Assembly (NCBI GenBank): GCA_016795565.1
Contig: JAEUGW010000055.1
Span: 1-34,554 of the forward strand
Length of the DNA stretch: 34,554 nucleotides
DNA from: Opitutaceae bacterium
GTDB lineage: Bacteria; Verrucomicrobiota; Verrucomicrobiia; Opitutales; Opitutaceae
Direction of reading: 5' to 3'
The notes under the pieces are model-generated. The model did no database searches and was not told where the DNA came from. It saw nothing but the letters and a program-made list of their open reading frames with translations. Within the stretch, counting starts at the first letter, position 1, and every line of letters starts with the position of its first letter. Shown piece after piece: positions 6,892 to 14,706 of this stretch. Position numbers and translations under genes: made by a program.

Positions 6892-9072
6892 ATGAAACCC
6901 TCCCGCCTGCTCCCCTTCCTCGCCGCCGTGTTCGCCCTGAGCCTGCCCCTCGGCCTGTCCGCCGCCGAGTCCAAGGCCGTGAAGAATGGCTCCGTCGTGG
7001 CCCAACTGGTCACCGATGCCGGGGCCATCGCGCCCGGCCAGTCGTTCACCGTCGCCCTCCGGCTGCAGCACGAGCCGCACTGGCACAGCTACTGGATCGC
7101 CGCCGGCACCGGTTACCCCACCTCGCTCACCTGGACACTGCCGGACGGGTTCAAGGCCGGTGACATCCAGTGGCCCACGCCGCATGTGGTGAAGGATGGC
7201 GAAGGCAAGATCACCGGCAACGGCTACGAGAACGAGGCCTACCTGCTGGTCGAGATCACGGCCCCGGCCACGCTCGCCGCCGGCTCCACCGTGAAGCTCG
7301 CCGCCACCGCCGAGTGGCTCATGTGCCTGACCGTGTGCATGCCCGGCGAGGCGAAGCTGGAAATCTCCCTCCCGGTCGCCGCCGCCGGCCAGGCCGACGA
7401 CAAATGGGCCAAGACCCTCGCCGACGCGCGCACCAAGCTGCCCGATGCCGCCACCGGCTGGACCGTCACGGCCACCCATGACGACACCACGGCGACGCTG
7501 CGCCTCGCGCCCCGGCCCGGCACCACGCACCAGCCGAAGGAGCTGCATTTCTTCGCCGCCGACGGCTTCACCGACTACGCCAAGACCGCCACCGTGCGCG
7601 CCGAGAACGGCGGCTGGGTGCTGGAACTCCCCCTCGATGCCGCCGCCGACAAGGCCACCGCGCGCCTGACCGGCGTGCTTGCCTCGGCCAACGGCTGGTC
7701 CGACGGCTCCGGCTACGACGGCCTCGCCATCGACGTGCCCTTCACCAAGGACGCGCCGCAAGCCGCGGCCGCTCCCGCCGCCGCGCCGGCGTCCGGCACC
7801 GGCCCGCAATCCGCCGCGCCCGGCTCGCCGCCGGCGGCATCCGGCAGCCTCTTCGGCACGCTCTTCCTCGCCCTCGTCGGCGGCCTCGTGCTCAACCTGA
7901 TGCCCTGCGTCTTTCCGGTGCTCGGCATCAAGATCCTCGGCTTCGTCAACCAGTCGGGCAGCGACAAGGCCAAGATCGTGCAGCACGGCCTCGTGTTCAC
8001 CGTCGGCGTGCTGGTGTCGTTCTGGGCGCTGGCGGGCGCGCTGCTCGCGCTGCGCGCCGGCGGGGCCCAGCTCGGCTGGGGCTTCCAGCTGCAGTCGCCC
8101 GCCTTCGTCTTCGGCATGGCGGTGTTCCTCCTGGTCTTCGCGCTCAACCTGAGCGGCCTGTTCGAGGTCGGCCTCGCCGCCACCGGCGTCGGCGGCAGCC
8201 TGCAAATGCAGCAGGGCTACGCCGGCTCGTTCTTCACCGGCGCGCTGGCCGTGCTCGTGGCCACGCCGTGCAGCGCGCCGTTCCTCGCCCCCGCGCTCGG
8301 GGCCGCGCTCTCGCTGTCGGCCGCCGAGTCGCTGCTGGTGTTCACCGCCATCGCGGTCGGGCTCGCCCTGCCCTACCTCCTGCTCTCCATCTTCCCCTCG
8401 GCCCTGAAATTCCTCCCCCGCCCCGGCGCGTGGATGGAGACCTTCAAGCAGTTCATGGCCTTCCCGCTCTACGCCACCGTCGGCTGGCTGCTCTGGGTGC
8501 TGGCCGGGCAGACCAAGGACGACGACAACGCGCTGCTCCTGATCTCGTTCGGCTTCGTGCTGGTCGCGATGGCGGCGTGGGCCTACGGCCGCTTCGGCCA
8601 GGCGCACGGCAAGCCCGGCAAGCAGTTCGCCGGCCGCGTGGCCGCCGCCGCGCTGCTCGCCGGCGGTCTCTACACCGGCTGGCCCGCGCCCGCGCAGGCC
8701 GCGCCGGCGGCCGGCGAGTATCAGGTCGTGTGGGAGAAATGGAGCCCCGCGGCCATCACCGCCGCGCAGGCCGCCGGCAAGTTCGTCTATGTGGATTTCA
8801 CGGCGCGCTGGTGCGCCACCTGCCAGACGAACAAGGCCGCCGTGTTCCACAACGACGCGCTGCTGGCGGAATTCGGGCGGCGCGGCGTCGTGCTGCTCCG
8901 CGGCGACTGGACCAACAAGGACCCGCTGATCACCGCCGAGCTGGCGCGGTGGAACCGCTCCGCCGTCCCCTTCAACCTGCTCTACGCGCCCGGCAAGGCC
9001 GAGCCCACCATCCTGCCCGAGCTCCTCACGCCCGGCATCGTGCTCGAGGCCCTCGCGAAGATCGCGCAGTGA
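6892..9072 (+). CDS. dsbD: DsbD/ScsB-like transmembrane disulfide reductase
   Basis: A 726-residue protein with three parts. After a signal peptide (1-24), the periplasmic N-terminal domain (about 30-280) carries the pair C145-LTV-C149. The membrane domain (about 315-595) carries the paired cysteines C339 (NLMPCVFP) and C460 (ATPCSAPF), with about eight hydrophobic segments. The C-terminal thioredoxin domain has C641-AT-C644 in a FTARWC context. DsbD proteins move electrons from cytoplasmic thioredoxin through the membrane pair to the outer domains and keep extracytoplasmic thiols reduced. All six expected cysteines are present. The alanine/proline-rich stretch at 288-315 is a linker. The exported thioredoxin-fold protein at 349-1407 is a plausible partner. 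The start follows the signal peptide, without a strong ribosome-binding site. Confidence 0.93.
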   Translation: MKPSRLLPFLAAVFALSLPLGLSAAESKAVKNGSVVAQLVTDAGAIAPGQSFTVALRLQHEPHWHSYWIAAGTGYPTSLTWTLPDGFKAGDIQWPTPHVVKDGEGKITGNGYENEAYLLVEITAPATLAAGSTVKLAATAEWLMCLTVCMPGEAKLEISLPVAAAGQADDKWAKTLADARTKLPDAATGWTVTATHDDTTATLRLAPRPGTTHQPKELHFFAADGFTDYAKTATVRAENGGWVLELPLDAAADKATARLTGVLASANGWSDGSGYDGLAIDVPFTKDAPQAAAAPAAAPASGTGPQSAAPGSPPAASGSLFGTLFLALVGGLVLNLMPCVFPVLGIKILGFVNQSGSDKAKIVQHGLVFTVGVLVSFWALAGALLALRAGGAQLGWGFQLQSPAFVFGMAVFLLVFALNLSGLFEVGLAATGVGGSLQMQQGYAGSFFTGALAVLVATPCSAPFLAPALGAALSLSAAESLLVFTAIAVGLALPYLLLSIFPSALKFLPRPGAWMETFKQFMAFPLYATVGWLLWVLAGQTKDDDNALLLISFGFVLVAMAAWAYGRFGQAHGKPGKQFAGRVAAAALLAGGLYTGWPAPAQAAPAAGEYQVVWEKWSPAAITAAQAAGKFVYVDFTARWCATCQTNKAAVFHNDALLAEFGRRGVVLLRGDWTNKDPLITAELARWNRSAVPFNLLYAPGKAEPTILPELLTPGIVLEALAKIAQ

Positions 9073-9079
9073 CGGGGTG

Positions 9080-9097
9080 CTGGGGCATTCGCCCCAG
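9080..9097 (+). terminator. Hairpin after dsbD
   Basis: CTGGGGC-ATTC-GCCCCAG, a perfect 7-bp stem with a 4-nt loop, 8 nt past the dsbD stop. It has no T-tract, so it may stabilise the transcript end or act only as a weak terminator. Confidence 0.55.
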
Positions 9098-9128
9098 ACC
9101 GCCCATGTGACCGGAGGCGGCATCAGCT

Positions 9129-9145
9129 GTAGCGGGTTTATCCCG
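9129..9145. repeat. Small GTAG-headed hairpin
   Basis: GTAG followed by CGGG-TTTAT-CCCG. It could be a half element of yet another REP family, because the head matches the other repeats in this window. The CTAC partner end is missing. Confidence 0.4.
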
Positions 9146-9266
9146 CGATGCGCCTGATGTCGCGGTGTGAACATCCGTCCAAACCGGAAGCAGTCACGAA
9201 ACAAGCCGGATGGCGCCGGCGGATTTTGCGACTTGAGGAGCTCCGCCGGGTGGAAATCATGCGGGG

Positions 9267-11018
9267 ATGCGCCCCACCCCCCGCCTGGTCACCGCCTTGT
9301 TGAGTGTTTCCCTGCTGGCCGCGCCGGGGCGCCTGCCCGCCCAGCGCACCGCCGTCGAGGCGGAGCACGGCATCGTCGCCTCCGTCCACGGGCTGGCCTC
9401 GGAGGCCGGGGTGGAGATCCTGCGCCAGGGCGGCAATGCCGTGGATGCGGCCGTCGCCACCGGCTTCGCGCTCGCGGTCGTCTTCCCCTACGCGGGCAAC
9501 CTCGGCGGCGGCGGCTTCATGCTGATCCACCTCGCGGACGGCAGCCACGGCGGCGCCGGGCGGCAGGTCATCATTGATTACCGCGAGGTCGCGCCGGCAG
9601 CGGCCACGCGCGACATGTATCTCGGCCCCGACGGCCAGCTCCTCAAAGGCCCGGGCGGCAGCCTCCTCGGCTGGCGCGCCAGCGGCGTGCCGGGCACGGT
9701 GGCGGGGTTCGCCCAGGCATTTGAAAAATACGGCTCGGGCAAGGTCACGTGGGCGCAGGTCATCGAGCCGGCCCGCCGCCTCGCCGCCGAGGGGCACCGC
9801 GTGACCCAGGGCGCGGCCGCCAGCCTCCGCGAATATGCGCACCGCCTCGAGGCCTTCGCGGAGTCGAAGCGGATCTTCCTCGCCGGCGGCGCCTACCTGA
9901 AACCCGGCGAACTCTGGCGGCAGCCCGAACTCGCGGCCACGCTGGCGCGCCTCCAGCGGGACGGCCCGCAGGAATTCTACGAGGGCGAGACCGCCCGCCT
10001 CATCGCCGACGGCATGGCGAAGCATGGCGGCACCATCACGCTCGCCGACCTGAAGAACTACCACGCCACCGAGCGTGCGCCGCTGCGCGGCACCTATCGC
10101 GGCTACGACATCGTCACCATGCCGCCGCCCAGCTCCGGCGGCCTGGCGCTGCTGCAGATGCTCGGGATGCTCGAGCCCTTCGACGTGAAGGCCCTCGGCT
10201 TCAACTCCGCGGCGAAATACCACCTCTTCACCGAGGTCATGCGGCGCGCCTTCCGGGACCGCGTGGAGTTCCCCGCCGACCCGGGCTTTGTGCCCGTCCC
10301 CGTCGCCGGGATGCTCGACCGGGCCTACCTCGCCGGCCTGATGAAGAACTTCGACCCGCACCGGGCCACGCCCAGCGCCGGGCTCGCGCCCGGCCGCCCC
10401 GCCGGCTGGACGCCGCCCGCGGAGTCCGGCGAGACCACGCACTATTCCATCATCGACGCCGCCGGCAACGCCGTCAGCAACACCTACACCATCAACGGCG
10501 CCTTCGGCTCCTGCGTCACCATCCCCGGCGCCGGTTTCCTGATGAACAATGAAATGGACGACTTCACCACGAAGCTCGGCGCGCCGAATCTCTTCGGCCT
10601 CATCCAGGGCCCGGCCAACGGCATCACGCCCGGCAAGCGCCCGCTCTCGTCCATGACCCCGACCATGCTCTTCAAGGACGGCCGCTTCATCCTCGCCACG
10701 GGCAGCCCCGGCGGCTCGACCATCATCACGGTCGTGCTCGGCATCGTCACCAACGTCATCGACCACGGCATGGACATCCGCCAGGCGGTGGACGCCCCGC
10801 GCTTTCACCACCAATGGATGCCCGACGTGCTCACCTATGAGCACAACAGCTTCAGTCCCGACAGCACCGCCCTGCTCCAGGCCTGGGGGCACCACCTGCA
10901 GAATCGCGAGAACCTGATCGTCGGCGACGCCGAAACCGTCGCGATTGACCCCGCGACCGGGCGGCGCCTCGGTGCCTCCGATCTGCGCAAGCCCGACAGC
11001 CTGTCCGTCGGGTATTGA
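9267..11018 (+). CDS. ggt: Gamma-glutamyltransferase (GGT) precursor
   Basis: A 583-residue exported protein with a signal peptide at 1-26. The large-subunit part shows GGNAVDAAVATGFAL and NLGGGGFMLIH. The autocleavage site is E-T390-T-H-Y-S; T390 would become the N-terminal nucleophile of the small subunit, which continues with GNAVSNTYTINGAFGS, LMNNEMDDF and TGSPGGSTII. GGT cleaves or transfers gamma-glutamyl groups from glutathione and related peptides in the periplasm. Length and motif order are those of the full family, with no sign of damage. It follows dsbD by 194 nt containing a hairpin, so it is probably transcribed separately. A link to thiol chemistry through glutathione is possible but is inference. 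Confidence 0.95.
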   Translation: MRPTPRLVTALLSVSLLAAPGRLPAQRTAVEAEHGIVASVHGLASEAGVEILRQGGNAVDAAVATGFALAVVFPYAGNLGGGGFMLIHLADGSHGGAGRQVIIDYREVAPAAATRDMYLGPDGQLLKGPGGSLLGWRASGVPGTVAGFAQAFEKYGSGKVTWAQVIEPARRLAAEGHRVTQGAAASLREYAHRLEAFAESKRIFLAGGAYLKPGELWRQPELAATLARLQRDGPQEFYEGETARLIADGMAKHGGTITLADLKNYHATERAPLRGTYRGYDIVTMPPPSSGGLALLQMLGMLEPFDVKALGFNSAAKYHLFTEVMRRAFRDRVEFPADPGFVPVPVAGMLDRAYLAGLMKNFDPHRATPSAGLAPGRPAGWTPPAESGETTHYSIIDAAGNAVSNTYTINGAFGSCVTIPGAGFLMNNEMDDFTTKLGAPNLFGLIQGPANGITPGKRPLSSMTPTMLFKDGRFILATGSPGGSTIITVVLGIVTNVIDHGMDIRQAVDAPRFHHQWMPDVLTYEHNSFSPDSTALLQAWGHHLQNRENLIVGDAETVAIDPATGRRLGASDLRKPDSLSVGY

Positions 11019-11113
11019 GGCTTCGCGACGGGCCGCCGGCCAGGCGGGCTTGAGCCACGCGAGGAATTCCCAAGAAGATGCGGTCTTTTGAGGCTCGCCT
11101 ATTAGTCTGACGG

Positions 11114-11168
11114 GTAGGGCGCACCGGCCCGGTGCGCCGCGGCGGAGCGGGCCGCTCCGCCCTGCCAC
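11114..11168. repeat. REPIN-like element, family E, copy 1
   Basis: GTAG, then hairpin GGCGCACCG/CGGTGCGCC, then hairpin GCGGAGCGG/CCGCTCCGC, ending CCAC. It matches 34224-34278 at 52 of 55 positions. Similarity continues into both flanks (TCTGACGG before it and GCATCGCG after it), so the repeated unit is larger, roughly 11093-11188. Confidence 0.8.
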
Positions 11169-11207
11169 CTGCATCGCGATGTCGGCCTACAGCGCGAGCC
11201 GCAACAG

Positions 11208-11275
11208 GTGGACGCCGATTTCCATATCGGCGACATGGCGCGCTCCCCGGTGCCGGTATGGAAACCGGCACCCAC
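11208..11275. repeat. REPIN-like element, family B, divergent copy
   Basis: GTGG...CCAC ends. The hairpins are CGCCGAT-TTCCAT-ATCGGCG and TGCCGGT-ATGGAA-ACCGGCA. The TTTCCA/TGGAAA loops are those of the two 54-bp family B copies at 14268 and 18093, but the stems differ and pair correctly. With the family E element it fills most of the gap between ggt and the permease. Confidence 0.75.
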
Positions 11276-11311
11276 CCAATCCGCCCCGGCTATATTGCAA
11301 ATTGAGCCACC

Positions 11312-13735
11312 CTAGTTCCGCAGCGCCTCGACCGGGTTCACCCGCAGCGCGCGCAGGGCCGGCACGAGCGTGGCGAGCATCCCGATGGCCCCGAGCGTCA
11401 CCAGCGTGCCGGCGAAGGTCGCGGGGTCGCCCGCCGCCACGCCGTAAAGCTCCGAGGCCAGGAGCTGCGTGCCAAAGTAGCCGATGACACTGCCGATGCC
11501 CAAGCCGAGCGCGAGGCGCGTGCCGCCCTCGCGCAGGATGAGCCGCAGCACGGCGCCGGGCCCGGCCCCGAGCGCCATGCGCACGCCGATCTCCTGCGTG
11601 CGCTGCGCCACGCTGTAGGCCATGACGCCGTAGAGGCCGACGCCGGCCAGCACCAGGGCCACGCCGCCGAAGATGCCGAAGATCCAGCCGAAGAGTTTTT
11701 TGAAGAACTTCGCCTCGTCCATCATCGCGGTGAGCGTCTGCGTGAAGTAGATGGGCAGGTCGTCATTCAGCCCGCGCACGGTGGCGCGCAACAGCGGCGC
11801 GGTCGCGGCCGGGTCGCCGGCGCGCACCTTCGCGAAGAGCGTCATGCGCTGCGTCGCGCCCTTGGCCTGCAGGTAGCAAATGTAGGCCTGCGGCCAGGTC
11901 CGGGCGTCGAACTGGCCCTTGAGCGTGTCGGGCACGACGCCGACGACGGTGAGCCAGGGAGCCGGATCCTTGTCCTCCGGGGTGCCGCGGCGGAAGCGTT
12001 TCCCGACCGGATTCTCCTGCGGCCAGTATTGCTGGGCAAAGGCTGCGCTGACGATGGCGACCGGCTGCGTGGTGTCACTGTCGGCGTCGGAGAAGTCCCG
12101 GCCTTGCAACAGGCGGAGGCTCATCGCCGCGAAATAGCCCGGCGTGATCGCCGTGACCGACGCGTAAGTGTTGCCCTTGCCGGAGGGGTCCGGCGCGCGG
12201 CCGTCGATGAGGATGCGATCCCGGTTGTTCCAGGTCGGCGGCGCGTCCGCCGCGCCGACCGCCGTGAACTCCGGGCGCGCCGCGAGCCGCTGGCGGAGCT
12301 CCTGGAAGAACGCGCGCTGCTTCGCCTCGTCCTTGTATTCCGTGTCGGGCAGCGCCACGCGGGCAGTCATCACGCCCTGCGGGTCGAAGCCGAGGCTCGC
12401 CGTCTGCATCCGGATGATCGAGTGGATGGTCAGGCCGGCCAGCACGAGCAGCACGCAGGAGAGCGCCACCTCGGCCACGACGAGGGCGCGGGTGAACCGG
12501 CTCAGGCTGAAACCGGTCGAGCCGCGCCCGGCGTCCTTCAGCACGGTGTTGAGGTCGGGCTGCGAGACGCGCAGGGCGGGAAAGAGGCCGGCGGCCACGC
12601 AGGTGACGATGGCCAGCGCGCCGACGTAGAGCACGCCGGTCGCATCCACCGTCCACACCATCCAGTAGGGCGCGGGGTTGTTGGCGTTGATGTAGTCGCG
12701 GAAAAGTTTCATCAGGCCGAAGGCCAGGGCGAGGCCGCCGCCGGCGCCGGCCACGGAGAGCACCAGGCTTTCCGCGAGCAACAGCCGGACGATGCGGCCG
12801 CGCCCGGCACCGACCGCGGTGCGGATGGCCATCTCCTTCTCGCGGGTGGCAGCGCGCGCGAGCAGGAGGTTGGCGACGTTGGCGCAGGCGATGAGCAGCA
12901 CGAAGAAGACCGCGCCGAGCATGATGAAGAGCAGCCGGCGGGTGTCGTCGCCCACGAACTCCGCCTGCAGCGGCTTCACCACGGCGGCGAGGTTCTTGTT
13001 GGTCTCGGGATGCGCCGTGACGAGCCGCTGGTTGAGCGTGGCGAACTCCGCCTGCGCCTGCTCGAGGGTCGCGCCTTCCTTCAGGCGGCCGAGCACCTCA
13101 AGGTAGCGCACGTCGCGTTTCTCGTCGGTCTTCTTGTAGCGCAGCGGCACCCAGGCATCCGCCACCTCGGGGAAGCGGTAGTCCACCGGGCCGACGCCGA
13201 TGATGGTGCCCCACTCACCGTTGATCTTGAGCGGACGGCCGACGACGGCGGGGTCGGACTTGTAGTGGTTCTGCCAGTAACTGTGGCCCAGCACGATGAC
13301 CGGCGGGGCACCGGGATTGTCCTCCTCCGCGCGGAACCAGCGGCCGAGCGTCGGCGGCACGCCGATCATTTCGGGGCCGCCGGCGGAGATGTAGGTGCCC
13401 TCCACCCGCACCGGATCTTGGCCGGGACCGCTGAGCGTGAGCGTGCCGTCGTAATAGGCCGCGAGCCCCTGCAGGGTCGTCTGGCCGGCCCGGTAATCCA
13501 GGAAATCCTGGTAGGCGATTTCGACGCCGTCGAAGCCCTCGACCGGGTTGGCCTGCTCAAGGTGGACGAGGCGATCCGGCTGCGGAAACGGCAGGCCGCG
13601 GAACATGATGGCGTTGACGATGGAGAACATCGCGGCGTTGACGCCGATGCCGAGCACGATGGTGAAGACGGCGACAACGGTGAACGTCGGGCTCTTCGCG
13701 AGAGCCCGCAGGGAAAGGCGGAGGTCGGACAGCAT
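11312..13735 (-). CDS. ADOP/MacB-type ABC transporter permease
   Basis: An 807-residue membrane protein with duplicated architecture. A first transmembrane segment (about 17-45, VVAVFTIVLGIGVNAAMFS) is followed by a large MacB-type periplasmic core domain (about 48-245), then an FtsX domain with three segments (from ACANVANLLLARAATREKEMAIR). A second core domain and FtsX domain follow and end with NPVEALRN. The AIRTAVGAGRGRI and GVRMALGAGPGAV motifs are the paired cytoplasmic coupling loops. Such permeases need a separate MacB-type ATPase, and none is adjacent. The substrate is unknown. The ATG at 13735 starts the usual MLSDLRLSLRAL terminus; the frame continues upstream only as antisense of the neighbouring gene. 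Confidence 0.9.
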   Translation of the reverse strand: MLSDLRLSLRALAKSPTFTVVAVFTIVLGIGVNAAMFSIVNAIMFRGLPFPQPDRLVHLEQANPVEGFDGVEIAYQDFLDYRAGQTTLQGLAAYYDGTLTLSGPGQDPVRVEGTYISAGGPEMIGVPPTLGRWFRAEEDNPGAPPVIVLGHSYWQNHYKSDPAVVGRPLKINGEWGTIIGVGPVDYRFPEVADAWVPLRYKKTDEKRDVRYLEVLGRLKEGATLEQAQAEFATLNQRLVTAHPETNKNLAAVVKPLQAEFVGDDTRRLLFIMLGAVFFVLLIACANVANLLLARAATREKEMAIRTAVGAGRGRIVRLLLAESLVLSVAGAGGGLALAFGLMKLFRDYINANNPAPYWMVWTVDATGVLYVGALAIVTCVAAGLFPALRVSQPDLNTVLKDAGRGSTGFSLSRFTRALVVAEVALSCVLLVLAGLTIHSIIRMQTASLGFDPQGVMTARVALPDTEYKDEAKQRAFFQELRQRLAARPEFTAVGAADAPPTWNNRDRILIDGRAPDPSGKGNTYASVTAITPGYFAAMSLRLLQGRDFSDADSDTTQPVAIVSAAFAQQYWPQENPVGKRFRRGTPEDKDPAPWLTVVGVVPDTLKGQFDARTWPQAYICYLQAKGATQRMTLFAKVRAGDPAATAPLLRATVRGLNDDLPIYFTQTLTAMMDEAKFFKKLFGWIFGIFGGVALVLAGVGLYGVMAYSVAQRTQEIGVRMALGAGPGAVLRLILREGGTRLALGLGIGSVIGYFGTQLLASELYGVAAGDPATFAGTLVTLGAIGMLATLVPALRALRVNPVEALRN

Positions 13736-13885
13736 GGCGCGGAGGGGTGTTGCCGGAAAAACACCCGGCCCCGCCCGGAAGTTGCAGAAACCGCCCGGGG
13801 CAGGCCTGACGCGGCCGCAGGGCTCCCAGCCCGCCGGGAATAAAATCTGGCCTCCGACCGGCCGGGGCGCGAAGTTGGCCCGCGC

Positions 13886-14263
13886 ATGAACCCCTCCGCC
13901 CTGCTGGCGCCGCTCTTCGTGGCCTTCGAGCTCTGGCAGCTCGTGGTCAGCGAACGCTACATGGGCATCAAACAGATCCGGGTGAACGCCGACCCGCGCG
14001 AGCTGCCGATGAAGCACTGGATGGCCGCCACCTGGGCCGGCGGCCTCGTGGCCTATTACGTCTGGATGCTCACCCTGCTGCTGCACCCGGTCGGCCGCGC
14101 CCAGGGCGTCGTGCTGATCGCGGTCACAGGCCTCGGTTACCTGCTCCGCAGCACCTGCGGCCTCAAGTGGGTGCTCGTCGTGCTGACCTTCGAGGGCTCC
14201 ATCCGCATCGGCATGCTCATCTCGTTCATCGTCCAGTCCTGGCGGCGGCTGAACGCCTTGTGA
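13886..14263 (+). CDS. Small multi-pass membrane protein, function unknown
   Basis: 125 residues with four hydrophobic segments (about 5-22, 47-67, 73-90 and 95-117) joined by short charged loops. I do not recognise the family. The gene is divergent from the permease with 150 nt between them, and a family B repeat follows its stop by 4 nt. Codon use matches its neighbours, and the antisense frame of the permease upstream extension is the shadow here. Confidence 0.75.
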   Translation: MNPSALLAPLFVAFELWQLVVSERYMGIKQIRVNADPRELPMKHWMAATWAGGLVAYYVWMLTLLLHPVGRAQGVVLIAVTGLGYLLRSTCGLKWVLVVLTFEGSIRIGMLISFIVQSWRRLNAL

Positions 14264-14267
14264 CAAG

Positions 14268-14321
14268 GTGGGCGTCGGTTTCCATCCCGACGCCGTCGCC
14301 GGTGTGGAAACCGGCGACCAC
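14268..14321. repeat. REPIN-like element, family B, 54 bp
   Basis: GTGG...CCAC ends with hairpins GCGTCGG/CCGACGC and TCGCCGGT/ACCGGCGA. It equals the reverse complement of 18093-18146 at 51 of 54 positions. It fills the gap between two convergent genes, where it could also stop transcription from both sides. Confidence 0.85.
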
Positions 14322-14323
14322 CC

Positions 14324-14578
14324 CTATCGCGCGGCGGGCGGATGCGACTGCGCGAAGAACTCCTGCGCGGCCGCGAGCATCTTGCCATACTGGTTGTAGT
14401 CGCCGGCCCACGAGTTCGGCACGCAGACCCGCTTGATGATGCCGCGCCCGAGTTTGTCGGGGGCCTCGTGATCCGGCGTCAGCTCCAGCGTGAACTTCGG
14501 CTGGCCCGTGTGGACCACGTAGTGCCGCTCGAGCCCGCGGCGTTCCCGATCAATCCGCACAAAGTGGGAGAAGTTCAT
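14324..14578 (-). CDS. Small hypothetical protein
   Basis: 84 residues, soluble, with mixed charged and aromatic composition (NFSHFVRIDRERRG at the start, GKMLAAAQEFFAQS near the end). It is not a family I can name. Its composition is not the arginine/proline-rich pattern of the antisense frames in this DNA, which argues it is real. It is convergent with the small membrane protein and divergent from the coiled-coil gene. Confidence 0.65.
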   Translation of the reverse strand: MNFSHFVRIDRERRGLERHYVVHTGQPKFTLELTPDHEAPDKLGRGIIKRVCVPNSWAGDYNQYGKMLAAAQEFFAQSHPPAAR

Positions 14579-14706
14579 CGGCGATGCCCGCAGGCTGGCA
14601 GGCTCCGCCGTCCGCTCAAGGTTCTTTTCCCGCCGCCCGCCCGCCGGTGTTTAGCCTTGAGAAACCCGCCGCTCCGGGGGAAAAGAAGCGTGCGCGCGAA
14701 TCGCCT

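Noticed and set aside
6718..9204. Very long open frame antisense to dsbD (828 codons)
   Set aside because: Composition is Gly/Arg/Glu/His-rich with no motifs; it is the mirror of a G+C-rich gene with a full set of DsbD cysteines. The same applies to long frames at 9138-11174 (-), 2295-4289 (+), 12029-13843 (+), 16780-18075 (-), 18706-20532 (+), 25339-26898 (+), 26810-27955 (+), 30897-32408 (-) and 32499-33422 (-).
11019..11311. Possible CRISPR-like or tandem repeat cluster
   Set aside because: The two palindromes belong to different families and there are no regular spacers; they are REPIN-like elements.
11312..14266. Permease start far upstream (984-residue version)
   Set aside because: The extra 177 residues are antisense to the small membrane-protein gene, and MLSDLRLSLRAL is the usual family start.
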